The notes beneath the pieces were generated by a model, which saw only the letters and a list, made by a program, of their open reading frames with translations, searched no databases and had not been told where the DNA came from. Below are positions 48,866 through 58,240 of a stretch of DNA of 64,000 nucleotides, piece by piece (positions within the stretch are counted from its first letter, which is position 1; each line of letters begins with the position of its first letter). Made by a program: the position numbers and the translations under genes. Origin of the DNA: a virus; IMG/VR virus record IMGVR_UViG_3300044729_002678, positions 1 through 64,000 of that record; one strand, 5' to 3'.

Positions 48866-51262
48866 TTATCCTTCTGGGAATGCTGCACCAGTTGGTAATA
48901 CAGTAAAGTCTAACACGATGAATTCAGCGGTTTTTGCTGGTTGTAAGAAAATATCACCTTTTAAGATATTTCTATCAATTACATCAGGAGTGTTGTTTGT
49001 ATCATCCATTACAACTCTAAATGCGTACAAACCATTTCTTTGTTGAATTGATTCCAAATAAGGATTAACAATGGATAAGAAACGATTTCGGGTTGCTGCT
49101 GTGTTATTCTCAAACACCAAATATCTTGAAGAAGATGCGATAAACTTCTTAACTGCAATCAACAACCTTCTTACATTAATTCTATCCAAAGCAGATGGTT
49201 TAGCTTGTAGGGTTTTCTGTCCGAATACCGTTGCACCCTGCCCTGGGAATGTTGCGATTGGATTTACTCTACCAACATACAACTCATCTCTTTCATCATG
49301 CGTTAATCTTGTCTTAACTTCAATTACATTTGATAAACCACCCCTATTTAATCCAGCAGGTGCGTACCATTCAGCTGCGACTTGGTCGTTGAATGCTATA
49401 ACACCAGGTAAAACTACCGAAGGTGGGACCCAGACAGGTTTATTTTTATCAGTATCCAATATTTTAACCCACGGATGATAAGTTGCTACATAATTAGAAT
49501 CGAATGATGCCAAATCATTAACAACCGTCGAAATACTATCACTATAAGCCCCTGCATCCATTATATAGAATGTATCACCTCTATCTTCGCAAAGGTCTTT
49601 TGCGTAAGTGGTTACTGAAGAATGTAATCTATTGATAATACCTGGAAGAACCAACATATTCATATCAAATTCATCAGGATTTGATACCGCATTAATTGCT
49701 TTTCTCAATGCAGTAGTTCCTGCTGCCGTTGCGGATGAACAATCCAATCCCTGTGTATTTCCTGCTGAAATGCTACTACCAACCTCTATTTTTCTATTTG
49801 GTGCAAATCCATCAAAGCCACCTTGGAATGGGACCATAAATCTTCTTGCATCCAATGCTGCGGTTGATGCTCCAACGCTTAATGTTATAGGAGTACCATT
49901 TGATTCACAAGTAGCCAAATCAAAATCAGAGCCGGCTGTAGTTAAACCGGTTTTAGGAAGAGGATTTAAGAAATTTAAGTTATCAGTAGTTACAAAATCA
50001 TAAGAATAACCTAAAAATACTCTTTTGTTATACGAACCATCCAAAGATTGACTTACCACATAAGTTGGTGATGGAACGGTGTATGTATTTGGAATTGGTG
50101 AATTTAATGCCCCAAATCCAAATGGAACTAATGATACATCATTTGCAAGCGCATCCACATCGGTATCTACCTCAACTCTAACATAAACTGAATTGTTTGC
50201 GTAATCACCATTTGTGGATAGTTTTCCATTATCGTCTACAGTAATATATTTATCCCCAATAACCCGTTTGATATAATTTGGTGAGTTAGGGTCAAGATTT
50301 AAGTTTGAGAATTGTTCAACAATATTTGGACGAGAATCCGTATCTTGTACACCCTGCCCAAAAATTGAATAAGGGATTTTAGATGTATCTACCCTTCTAA
50401 TTACAACATCAAATGAACCATAATCCGTACCAGGAACATCACCCGATGCTTTAATGTTGGTAATACCAACCTTTAATTCATAGTTTGTTGAATTACCATG
50501 TGATAATGTATGAAACTTAAATAAGTTTTTGGCAACACCACCAATCTTTTGAGATTTAATCCAAGGGGTGGATGCTACTGAATATTGATTCGTAAAATCA
50601 AATAGTGTAAATGAACCTGTCTGAACCGTTACAGTCTGACCTGTTGTTGCAAATGATTCTGATTGGAATGTATTAAAGTTTAAGTAAGTATATGCTGTCT
50701 TTGAACTTTTTGGTAAATAACCATAAGTTTTTGTAAAATAATTGGCGTTACTTGGATTCATTGAAGCAGTAACACTTGTCGAAGAAACACTACTACCAGA
50801 TAAAGTTAATACAAACGATGATGCGGTTATACCACCAGTCGCACCATTTGTATTGGTAACTCTTGAAGAATCAAATATATCCGATGGAGTTGAAGTATTT
50901 GAAAGTGAGCCTGAAATAGTAGGATACAATACTGCTGCTACCCTATTCCCAGCCGAAGATGAAATTGTTAAAACCAACGGGTCGCCAAATGAATACCCTT
51001 CTGTTCCCAATACCCTAACAATAGTTGCGTTTGGGGCGTCTTGTAAATAAGCTTGAGCAGTATAAGGAAGATAAGAATCTTCAGTTAAACCGCCAAACTT
51101 TTGTTGGAATTCATTAAATGATTGTACTTGCGTTGGGACAAATGCAGGTCCTTTGATGGTTTGTCCAATAAGGACACCACCTATTTCTGCTACACCTTGT
51201 GGTAAAAATGATAAGTCACGCTCTCGGGTGAAAACGCCAGGACTAACAATTCTTTCAGCCAT
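48866..51262 (-). CDS. 18: Tail sheath protein, gp18-like
   Basis: A 798-residue protein (T4 gp18: 659). RIVSPGVFTRERDLSFLPQG (about residues 4-23) is the classic sheath N-terminus (SPGVxxxExD), and GGVLIGQTIKGPAFVPTQVQ with FNEFQQKFGG follow. The middle ~400 residues are Ser/Thr/Asn-rich and would form outer insertion domains, larger than in T4. The C-terminal part has VLPGVIAFNDQVAAEWYAPA (~618-637), NRGGLSNVIEV, INVRRLLIAVKKFIASSSRY (~690-709) and RVVMDDTNNTPDVIDRN, typical of the contractile core. An SD TTAGGAG lies before the ATG. Confidence 0.94.
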   Translation of the reverse strand: MAERIVSPGVFTRERDLSFLPQGVAEIGGVLIGQTIKGPAFVPTQVQSFNEFQQKFGGLTEDSYLPYTAQAYLQDAPNATIVRVLGTEGYSFGDPLVLTISSSAGNRVAAVLYPTISGSLSNTSTPSDIFDSSRVTNTNGATGGITASSFVLTLSGSSVSSTSVTASMNPSNANYFTKTYGYLPKSSKTAYTYLNFNTFQSESFATTGQTVTVQTGSFTLFDFTNQYSVASTPWIKSQKIGGVAKNLFKFHTLSHGNSTNYELKVGITNIKASGDVPGTDYGSFDVVIRRVDTSKIPYSIFGQGVQDTDSRPNIVEQFSNLNLDPNSPNYIKRVIGDKYITVDDNGKLSTNGDYANNSVYVRVEVDTDVDALANDVSLVPFGFGALNSPIPNTYTVPSPTYVVSQSLDGSYNKRVFLGYSYDFVTTDNLNFLNPLPKTGLTTAGSDFDLATCESNGTPITLSVGASTAALDARRFMVPFQGGFDGFAPNRKIEVGSSISAGNTQGLDCSSATAAGTTALRKAINAVSNPDEFDMNMLVLPGIINRLHSSVTTYAKDLCEDRGDTFYIMDAGAYSDSISTVVNDLASFDSNYVATYHPWVKILDTDKNKPVWVPPSVVLPGVIAFNDQVAAEWYAPAGLNRGGLSNVIEVKTRLTHDERDELYVGRVNPIATFPGQGATVFGQKTLQAKPSALDRINVRRLLIAVKKFIASSSRYLVFENNTAATRNRFLSIVNPYLESIQQRNGLYAFRVVMDDTNNTPDVIDRNILKGDIFLQPAKTAEFIVLDFTVLPTGAAFPEG

Positions 51263-51325
51263 TATATTCTCCTAATAGTTTTTGTTTCTATATAATAAAT
51301 ACAAAAAAATTAGGGAAACCTATAT
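51263..51325 (-). promoter_or_regulatory. Sheath gene leader with weak hairpin and late-type element
   Basis: Minus strand: TAGG-TTTC-CCTA small hairpin then ATTTTTTTG (possible weak terminator), TATTTATT (51294-51301; one base off the TATTTATA octamer), then TTAGGAG before the ATG at 51262. Nothing else is seen in this 62-bp gap. Confidence 0.4.
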
Positions 51326-51607
51326 TTATTGAGCCGATGTAAAGGTATTTGTATCAATATCGTATGAACCCACTCCATATTTTTGAGTAAGTTCTTTTCC
51401 AAACTCATTTTGGGTTTGAGCGAGTTCTTTATAATTTTTAATTAATTCTTCCTTTTCGGCTCGCAAACTTGCGAAAATTTCCTCTAATTCTTTGGATTGT
51501 ATTTCTATTTCTCCAAGTCTTGCCGTAACTGCCAAGTTTTTTTGACGAAATTCTAAAAGTCGTTCTCTTTCAGTATCTTCAAATTGCTTTACTACTTTTT
51601 CTTCCAT
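51326..51607 (-). CDS. Small coiled-coil protein
   Basis: A 93-residue protein. Residues ~1-70 form a single long coiled coil (FEDTERERLLEFRQKNLAVT, then LGEIEIQSKELEEIFASLRA). The end KYGVGSYDIDTNTFTSAQ may be a short strand. No family is recognised. It lies between the gp15-like and sheath genes, where tail-completion or assembly factors are common. Confidence 0.6.
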   Translation of the reverse strand: MEEKVVKQFEDTERERLLEFRQKNLAVTARLGEIEIQSKELEEIFASLRAEKEELIKNYKELAQTQNEFGKELTQKYGVGSYDIDTNTFTSAQ

Positions 51608-51651
51608 AGATTTTGTTTTTTATATTGTTTATTAATAAATATTGAAAAAAG

Positions 51652-52488
51652 TTATTTAAAATCAGTTTCTTCGTTTAATCCACCACTTAATTTTGGACTT
51701 TCATTAAAAATTATTTTTCCAACTGAATATATTTTTTTATTGTTTGGTATCATCCCCGCATATTCGGGTATAATATAGGCTTTTGTAACCAAAGTAATAC
51801 TTGCTCTTACAATTCTATCATCATTTATATCTTGTATCGTTTCAAAGTTATAACTATCACCTTTTACCTGAAACTTAAACCTATCACCAAAAGACCTTCC
51901 TTGAAAGAAAATAATTTGTTCAACTACTTTGTTTAATTGTTCCATATAATCACACCAAACCGTCATTTCATACGAAACATCTAAATAATCAGGTCTTTCT
52001 ACTGCTATATATTCTTTTACAGGTTTTTGCCCCGTCAATAATGAAAATTGGTCATATCTATTAGCTTTTGTATATTTCCGTTCAAATGCTTGATGCGCAT
52101 CTTCGGAGTTTAATACTTTTAACTTTGCTGCATTTTGATTTGTGGATAACCCCGTTCTTTTAAATACAATAATTGGTGTTTGTATTTTACCATTTGTATC
52201 CCGTATAAAAGAATCTTTTTGAGCCGATGACCATTTTTCAGGATTTGCATAAATAACAGGCACACTAATTATTTGCCCATCATCTTCTATAAAAGGTTTT
52301 ACATTATTGACTAAAAAATCCCTAAAAGCAAGGTCAATATCATAAATACCTACTGATATATTTTTTGTTTTATCATCATCCCTCCGAACCTGTTTTGCTT
52401 TGTTCAACTTCGGGTTTTCCGATGTTGATGACATAGTCTGCTTTAAATCAGGCTTTTCTGAGTTTATATTTCTATATGTGTTAGGCAT
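51652..52488 (-). CDS. 15: Tail completion / sheath stabiliser, gp15-like
   Basis: A 278-residue protein with the pattern of T4 gp15 (272). LAFRDFLVNNVKPFIEDDGQ (about residues 54-73), IISVPVIYANPEKWSSAQKD (~74-93), TPIIVFKRTGLS (~103), DVSYEMTVWCDYMEQLNKVV (~170-189) and EQIIFFQGRSFGDRF are in the same order as in gp15. ASITLVTKAYIIPEY (~225) closes the core. It caps the contracted tail at the neck. The first ~45 residues are extra and polar. The gene has the neck genes on one side and the sheath on the other, as in T4. Confidence 0.78.
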   Translation of the reverse strand: MPNTYRNINSEKPDLKQTMSSTSENPKLNKAKQVRRDDDKTKNISVGIYDIDLAFRDFLVNNVKPFIEDDGQIISVPVIYANPEKWSSAQKDSFIRDTNGKIQTPIIVFKRTGLSTNQNAAKLKVLNSEDAHQAFERKYTKANRYDQFSLLTGQKPVKEYIAVERPDYLDVSYEMTVWCDYMEQLNKVVEQIIFFQGRSFGDRFKFQVKGDSYNFETIQDINDDRIVRASITLVTKAYIIPEYAGMIPNNKKIYSVGKIIFNESPKLSGGLNEETDFK

Positions 52489-52491
52489 TTA

Positions 52492-53022
52492 TTATATTCC
52501 TATTGGTAAATAGTTATCATTTTTGTTAGAATTCCCAAAGCGAACATCAACCAACTTAATAGATGATTGTTTTGTTACATGCGCAAGACATGAAATAGAA
52601 AGTGATGTTCCATGTCCATCTCCACCATCCCAAGTTTCGGGATTTTTACCTACAAATAATCGGTTTTCATTTATATTATCAACTAAATAATATTCATTAT
52701 CCCAATATATTATATCACCTACATCCGGCTTTACATCTTTATCATCTTTTAAAGTATCTCTTAAAAAGTTAAATGTTGCTGTATGCACATAAGATTGTCC
52801 AAAATCATCTGAAACTGCTTCTGTATCTTGTCTATCAATTAAGCAAGGGATTTTGACTGGATTATAAAAATATTTATCTTTACTTTCCCCATAAAGATTA
52901 ACCAATGATTCATCCAATACAGGTTTGTAATAATAGACTTCCGTATCAATTATTTCATTGATAAGTTCTTTGTTTAATCTTCTAATTAAACTAACATCTC
53001 TTGCCGAACCAAATAGTGCCAT
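52492..53022 (-). CDS. 14: Neck protein, gp14-like
   Basis: A 176-residue protein. LIRRLNKELINEIIDTEVYY (about residues 12-31), FNFLRDTLKDDKDVKPDVGD (~84-103) and IIYWDNEYYLVDNINENRLF (~104-123) match the beta-rich part of neck protein gp14, where a GDxIYxxxxxxLxEI turn is most conserved. It is shorter than T4 gp14 (256) and lacks its C-terminal part. It lies between gp13-like and gp15-like genes, as expected. The ATG has AGGGTAATATTT before it. Confidence 0.7.
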   Translation of the reverse strand: MALFGSARDVSLIRRLNKELINEIIDTEVYYYKPVLDESLVNLYGESKDKYFYNPVKIPCLIDRQDTEAVSDDFGQSYVHTATFNFLRDTLKDDKDVKPDVGDIIYWDNEYYLVDNINENRLFVGKNPETWDGGDGHGTSLSISCLAHVTKQSSIKLVDVRFGNSNKNDNYLPIGI

Positions 53023-53027
53023 AAATA

Positions 53028-54191
53028 TTACCCTATGTAAATTGGCATTGGAACACGATTGAGGGTTGATTCTAAAAATTCGGTTTCATCCTTCTTTGCT
53101 TCCAAAAGCGCCCTTTTACTTGTTGCTTCCAACATCTCTTTTAATTGTGTTACTAATTGCTCTCTTTCAGTTGCAGATTGATTCCTTAAATCAGAACCAT
53201 CCAAAGTAACTTCTGCGCCAGGTATTGGAATTGAACTAAATTTAGACCTGACCATACCCAATGAATCTTTTACCAAAGCCAATGTGTATTTAAAAATCCA
53301 TTGTCTACCATGCGCACTTATATCACAATAATCCAATCTACCAAATGGGCTATTTGAAAAATCAGATACTACACCCGATTTTGCTATTGGATTATTTCTT
53401 TCAGAATCAAGTGTGTATTCAAAATGAACTTTTGTTCTATGATAAGTATCGCTTGGGAATGGAAATACACGAATCCGTTTTCCATACATCTTAAATCCAA
53501 ATTGGGATTTTCTAATCATATCATTAAACTCAATTGCCTGCAATCTAAGTAGGTCATCATACATAGGCTGCATTAAAAATGAAACACCAGGTGAGTAATT
53601 TCCCCAACCAAAAGTTTCTAACATTTGTTGCGAACCAAGACCCGTTCCAATAAATGGGTCAAAATACCTAACAATGGCAGGTGGATTTTCATGATACAAT
53701 TTACGAATTGTAATTGAATCGGTTGATAAATTACCTGCCTCTAAACTTACAATAGTACTATCTGATAAATCATAAATTTGCTTTCCACTAACTAACTCAA
53801 AAGAACCAGTGTAATGGGTCAATGTTCCGCCGGATTTTGCTTCAGTTCCATAATCTGCGGCAATGTTTATTATTCCACTAAAATTATTATTTATTAATTT
53901 CCCATTTAAATTATTGGTCAATAAAGAACCCTGTAAACTTAATAGGTTTTCCTTTGTCCTATATTGATTTAATTGTGATGAAAATTCATCTGTTGCTTCC
54001 TCAAAGCAGGCGTAAAAATCTATATCTTGTAGTTCTATATCTACAACAGGATAACCCAATCTACGAGCGCACCATGTTATTACCGAATCAGCATCTGTCT
54101 GAAAATCGTAATCATTATCGAACCACCCAAATGGTGTTTTGCCGGGAAAGAATGATGATGAACCAGGATATATTGCGATATTTACTGCCAT
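53028..54191 (-). CDS. 13: Neck protein, gp13-like
   Basis: A 387-residue protein. VITWCARRLGYPVVDIELQD (about residues 38-57) and IDFYACFEEATDEFSSQLNQ (~58-77) contain the helices of the gp13/head-tail connector type (a LGxPxxxxEL turn followed by a helix with conserved Asp and Glu). A Gly/Ser-rich insert (~90-140), LLRLQAIEFNDMIRKSQFGF (~215-234) and YCDISAHGRQWIFKYTLALV (~283-302) follow; the last is the conserved C-terminal helix with W. It is longer than T4 gp13 (309) because of the insert. It probably joins portal and tail. Confidence 0.75.
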   Translation of the reverse strand: MAVNIAIYPGSSSFFPGKTPFGWFDNDYDFQTDADSVITWCARRLGYPVVDIELQDIDFYACFEEATDEFSSQLNQYRTKENLLSLQGSLLTNNLNGKLINNNFSGIINIAADYGTEAKSGGTLTHYTGSFELVSGKQIYDLSDSTIVSLEAGNLSTDSITIRKLYHENPPAIVRYFDPFIGTGLGSQQMLETFGWGNYSPGVSFLMQPMYDDLLRLQAIEFNDMIRKSQFGFKMYGKRIRVFPFPSDTYHRTKVHFEYTLDSERNNPIAKSGVVSDFSNSPFGRLDYCDISAHGRQWIFKYTLALVKDSLGMVRSKFSSIPIPGAEVTLDGSDLRNQSATEREQLVTQLKEMLEATSKRALLEAKKDETEFLESTLNRVPMPIYIG

Positions 54192-54208
54192 TTTGTGTTA
54201 CCTATGTT

Positions 54209-54601
54209 TTATTCACCAAGTATATCGGTTGGTGTGGTTTCTTCACTATTATCTTCTTCAACAATAGTTTCTTCGGTTTCAGTTGTTACTTCTTCAACAA
54301 CAGGCTTAACATAATGTTCAAATGTTGAAAACTCATTTACTTCATTTGCAGATTTTAAATGGTTTATAACATAATTCTCCAAAGCATTCAATAATTGGTC
54401 ATGCCCATTTGTTATAGAATTATCATAAACAAGTTCCGATTTATCAATAGATTGATACGCAACAGTTCCATTATTATCAATATGAACATCGAGCGCAATT
54501 CCGCCTGGATATACCAAATGTGGAACAAGTGTTAAAATTGGTGATTGGTGAATTAAACCAGTTGTTGGGTTTTGAAAAAATCCTGTTACTTTAATTGCCA
54601 T
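54209..54601 (-). CDS. Small structural-region protein with acidic tail
   Basis: A 130-residue protein. Strands VTGFFQNPTTGLIHQSPILT (about residues 4-23) and PGGIALDVHIDNNGTVAYQS (~32-51), a helix (QLLNALENYVINHLKSANEV), then a Glu/Thr-rich tail (EEVTTETEETIVEEDNSEET). No family is recognised. TATTTATA (54622-54629) and ATAGGAG precede the ATG. It lies between neck and fibre genes; a decoration or fibre-attachment protein is plausible. Confidence 0.6.
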   Translation of the reverse strand: MAIKVTGFFQNPTTGLIHQSPILTLVPHLVYPGGIALDVHIDNNGTVAYQSIDKSELVYDNSITNGHDQLLNALENYVINHLKSANEVNEFSTFEHYVKPVVEEVTTETEETIVEEDNSEETTPTDILGE

Positions 54602-54621
54602 ATATACTTTCTCCTATTTTA

Positions 54622-54629
54622 TATAAATA
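54622..54629 (-). promoter_or_regulatory. Candidate late-type element TATTTATA
   Basis: Minus-strand TATTTATA about 20 bases before the ATG at 54601, with ATAGGAG between them. Same arrangement as before the gp19 and gp26-like genes. Confidence 0.45.
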
Positions 54630-54633
54630 GTTT

Positions 54634-54804
54634 TTATTTTTGTTTATTACCCCGCTTTTCCAATTTCTCCATCACTTCTGTATGTGTTAATAGTTTACCA
54701 CTTTGAGATGCCATTTGTTGAAATTCTTCCATAGTAATTTGAATAATGGGTTTACCACTATCTTTGATATGTTGGAGGAGTTGAGGTGTTGGTTTAAGGA
54801 ACAT
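54634..54804 (-). CDS. Small hypothetical protein
   Basis: A 56-residue ORF from ATG 54802-54804 (TAA-T-ATG after the fibre gene) to TAA 54634-54636. MFLKPTPQLLQHIKDSGKPI then ITMEEFQQMASQSGKLLTHT, a helical, Gln-rich protein with a basic end. Tight spacing to the fibre gene and a clean frame make it likely real. Function unknown; small fibre-assembly proteins (compare T4 gp57A in size only) are one possibility. Confidence 0.62.
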   Translation of the reverse strand: MFLKPTPQLLQHIKDSGKPIIQITMEEFQQMASQSGKLLTHTEVMEKLEKRGNKQK

Positions 54805-54805
54805 A

Positions 54806-57800
54806 TTAGACTCCCTTAATATAACAGGGAATTAAAACAATATCCCCACCTGCAGCTCCTAATTTTATTTCTATCCAATAATCCGGTTCTGTAAGATATT
54901 TACTTGTATTACCCGATTGTCCTATCGCAGTATCTGGCGTTCCGTTTTGTTCTGTTGGGGAGGCTGAAAATTGAGTAGCATCAATTCTAATATATTTACT
55001 ACTTGCTGGGTCGGATGATAAATGTATCCATTCTGATGCAGTTCCTGTTTGAATTCCAACATTATCCCCTGCTACTATTTTAGTATTACTACTTCTAACA
55101 ATTTCAAATAATTGAGAAGGAGTGTTTGTTCCAATACCCACTCTACCACTACCCGTAACAAATAGGGTATTTGCTAAGGTAGGTGAACCCACATGAAGTA
55201 ATCCATCTACTGCTGCTCCACTAACATATAATCGGGCTGATGGATTAGTTAGGCCTATACCCACATTTCCACTTGAACTAATGTGCATTCTAACTGTACC
55301 ATTTGTCTCAAATTGTAGGTTTTGATTATCATTTGTACCTAAAAGAGCAGTTGCACCAAATGAATTACCATTTTGGAGGAAAGCACCGTTTAAGAATGAA
55401 GCCGTTAGTGCATTTGTTGCCCAACTTGATGTTATATTATAAGTACCTGTTGGTAAGAATGATGCGGTTTGAGCGTTTTGGGCCCAAGAGGATGTTCCAA
55501 ATAAAGAGCCTGTAAATGAAGTTGCGGTTACACCACCTGCTACTTCTAAACGATTTGTAGGGGAACTTGTTCCAATACCAACATTACCACTACCACTTGC
55601 TAACACCATTATGTCAGTCCAAGTAATATTATTACCAGTAGTTCCTGCTCCAGCATATCTAAATCTCATTTGGTTATTACCACCCATATCTATTGCCCAG
55701 GCAGTATCATTACCTGCATATCTCCAAGCTGCTGATTGAGATGGAATTGCATTATACATTATTTGGGGATATGCGGTTGCTGAAGCACCAACATAAATTC
55801 TTCCAGGTAAAATAGCATGAACACCATTAAAGCTACTTCCGGCTGCATCTAATGAAGAACTTCCGTTGCTTACTGTCGATATCTGTAATTTTGCTGTTGG
55901 GGTTGTTGTACCTATACCCACATTACCACTTGAACTAACATAAAGATGTGATGTATTGAATGCTGATGTGCCATCATTTAATATGGTTAAAGATGCTGAT
56001 GCGTTACTGTTTTCTACCCTTAATGCGGTTGTTGCAGAAGTTGCCCCACTGCCTTTTATTTCTAGTTTTGCAGATGGTGAGCTTTCTCCGATTCCTACAA
56101 AGCCAGTAGAACCTACAATTCTCATTATTTCGGGTTGTGTTATTGCTCCGGCATAAAATGATAAATCATTTGTTCCAAAAACACCACCAGCATCTGATAA
56201 CATATACGCTGAGGTGTGTCCAAAACTTGAGCTTGGAACTCCTGCTCCCGTATTGCTGTATCGTATGAAGGGACTAAAACTACCTAAATTATTACCGCCA
56301 ATTGCAAATCCTGAATTGATATTTACATTACCGCCCGCAACAGTTAGGGTTGATAATGGGGTTGTTGTTCCTAACCCCAGTCTACTATTGCTTTCATCTA
56401 AATAAACAAGCGAAGATGTAACAGGCTGTCCATTACTCCTTCCTACCATTACTCTACCAATTTCCCAATTGGGTAAATCATTAAACCAATTCGGTCCTTG
56501 AATTACAGTAGAACCATTTGATGCGTTTACTTTTTCTACATTTCCTATTTTTTGAATAAAAGCAGAACCAGTTGGTTTTATATTTGTATAACCCCCACCA
56601 ACAGCAATATAAACATTATCACCGGAATTAAAAGCTGATGTATCTAAGTTACTTATATACCCAGATAAGTAAATATTTCCTTCACTTCCTGCTGTTATTT
56701 GTTCTCCCGCAACACCACCAGCTGGCATCCTATTGGGATTTGAAGCATCTGCGGGTAAAATACCTACTATGTTACCCGATGTGCCTGAACTTGTAAAGTA
56801 TAAGGGTGTTCCTTTTTGGATTGTAGAAACTCCGACATTTTTACCAGTTATAATAACATTTTCTGCAAAATTATCTCTCCACTCCACACCCGTAGATGTT
56901 GTGAATAAAATTTGGTCAGCTGTCCCCGCAGTTCCTAAATTATCGTATAACGGCCCTTTTAGTGAAAGAGAACCTGTTGTATTGATACTACCCGTAAATG
57001 TATGGGTATCATCTAAGCTATTACCAAATTGAGTTGAGCCTGATTGATATATAATACTTGCCGAAACAAATTCGGTATGAAACTCTTCCGCGGTTATTCT
57101 TCCCGTTACTATTACATTTCCATCAACATATAATTTTTCGGTTGGGTTTGATGTACCTATTCCTACATTCCCTGTGCTTGTGATGCGCATGCGTTCAGTA
57201 ACTGTTGAACTAGGATAGTTGTAAAATATAAAATCACTTGTTGCGTATAAAATAGTCGAGCCCCCTTGAAATACTGAACCAATTTGGGCGTTGTTAGATG
57301 TGTCAAATTTTAATAAAGCTAAACTTGAACCCCCTGTATTTTTGCTAAGGAAACTTCTGTTATTTTCGATTAATATATCACCGTCAATAACATGCAACTT
57401 AGCACTTGGTGAAGTTGTTCCTATACCTACATTACCACTTGCACTTATAAAGAAATATTCAGCACCTGTAGTACTTTGTACTCTCATTAGATTGTCGGTA
57501 GCAACAGTTCCACTTATGTGTAATGATGCGGTTGGAAACCTCGTTCCAATTCCCATTCTTGCAGAACCTACCGTTGTTCCTACTGAGTCAATTGTTACAA
57601 CGGCATCTGTAAGTGCGGTTGCTGATGTAGAACTATTATTATTTAATAAAAAGTGTATTTTACCACTTGCGTTTGTGCCCCCACCGTGGGTTTCCGTGCG
57701 CTCAAAAACAAGTGCGGATTTTCTATATGAAGTATTGGCTTGTTCTACATAACCAAATGATATTCCTGAAAAACTATTATTGGAAAATTGGGCTCCAAAA

Positions 57801-58237
57801 CTTGCTGCTATACCACTTACTCCCCCATTATACACGTCAAATAATCTTTGTGGAGTTTCCGTTCCTACACCAACTCTACCACTTGAACTAATTACCAATT
57901 GTCCTTGAGTTCCGTTTGCACCAAGTCGTAATCTATTTCCAGAAGTAGCATATATTGATGCAAAGCCGGTATCCCAAGTTAATACACCATACGATGTTTG
58001 AGAAGAACCAACACCCCAATTAGAAACACCACTACCATCAGTCCAAAATCCATTATTCCTAAAACTACCATTTACATCCAATTTAAAACCAGGTGTTCCT
58101 GTTCCAATTCCTACATTTCCACTACCACTTACAAATAGAATATTGGTGTTAGATGGCGAACTAACTCTAAGCAGATTAGCATTCGATGAACCTGTTATAG
58201 TAACATCATCTTTTATTGTGGGAGAAAATATATCCAT
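54806..58237 (-). CDS. Large tail fibre or virion fibre protein with GNVGIGT repeats
   Basis: A 1143-residue protein built of repeats. The motif (S/T)GNVGIGTxxPxxxLxV occurs about ten times (for example near residues 37-60, 270-280, 355-368, 665-680 and 770-790). Each is followed by SG or SxG strands, as in trimeric beta-helical fibres. Other strand-rich blocks with VTIDSVGTTVGSARMGIGT and AVVTIDSVG-type turns alternate with them. The C-terminal ~80 residues are distinct (IRIDATQFSASP, then TEPDYWIEIKLGAAGGDIVL), probably a receptor or knob domain. No intramolecular chaperone motif is visible. It lies after a similar fibre gene at 61785, and the two share a GVTATSFTGSLFGTSSWA stretch. Confidence 0.78.
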   Translation of the reverse strand: MDIFSPTIKDDVTITGSSNANLLRVSSPSNTNILFVSGSGNVGIGTGTPGFKLDVNGSFRNNGFWTDGSGVSNWGVGSSQTSYGVLTWDTGFASIYATSGNRLRLGANGTQGQLVISSSGRVGVGTETPQRLFDVYNGGVSGIAASFGAQFSNNSFSGISFGYVEQANTSYRKSALVFERTETHGGGTNASGKIHFLLNNNSSTSATALTDAVVTIDSVGTTVGSARMGIGTRFPTASLHISGTVATDNLMRVQSTTGAEYFFISASGNVGIGTTSPSAKLHVIDGDILIENNRSFLSKNTGGSSLALLKFDTSNNAQIGSVFQGGSTILYATSDFIFYNYPSSTVTERMRITSTGNVGIGTSNPTEKLYVDGNVIVTGRITAEEFHTEFVSASIIYQSGSTQFGNSLDDTHTFTGSINTTGSLSLKGPLYDNLGTAGTADQILFTTSTGVEWRDNFAENVIITGKNVGVSTIQKGTPLYFTSSGTSGNIVGILPADASNPNRMPAGGVAGEQITAGSEGNIYLSGYISNLDTSAFNSGDNVYIAVGGGYTNIKPTGSAFIQKIGNVEKVNASNGSTVIQGPNWFNDLPNWEIGRVMVGRSNGQPVTSSLVYLDESNSRLGLGTTTPLSTLTVAGGNVNINSGFAIGGNNLGSFSPFIRYSNTGAGVPSSSFGHTSAYMLSDAGGVFGTNDLSFYAGAITQPEIMRIVGSTGFVGIGESSPSAKLEIKGSGATSATTALRVENSNASASLTILNDGTSAFNTSHLYVSSSGNVGIGTTTPTAKLQISTVSNGSSSLDAAGSSFNGVHAILPGRIYVGASATAYPQIMYNAIPSQSAAWRYAGNDTAWAIDMGGNNQMRFRYAGAGTTGNNITWTDIMVLASGSGNVGIGTSSPTNRLEVAGGVTATSFTGSLFGTSSWAQNAQTASFLPTGTYNITSSWATNALTASFLNGAFLQNGNSFGATALLGTNDNQNLQFETNGTVRMHISSSGNVGIGLTNPSARLYVSGAAVDGLLHVGSPTLANTLFVTGSGRVGIGTNTPSQLFEIVRSSNTKIVAGDNVGIQTGTASEWIHLSSDPASSKYIRIDATQFSASPTEQNGTPDTAIGQSGNTSKYLTEPDYWIEIKLGAAGGDIVLIPCYIKGV

Positions 58238-58240
58238 CTA

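Noticed and set aside
49071-49478. Long plus-strand frame inside the tail sheath gene
   Set aside because: It is antisense to a clear gp18-like gene, has no ribosome site and shows no protein features; all other genes are on the minus strand.
57291-57752. Plus-strand frame of 153 codons inside the fibre gene
   Set aside because: It is the complement of repeated GNVGIGT-coding DNA, which tends to be open in the opposite strand; no real protein signature.
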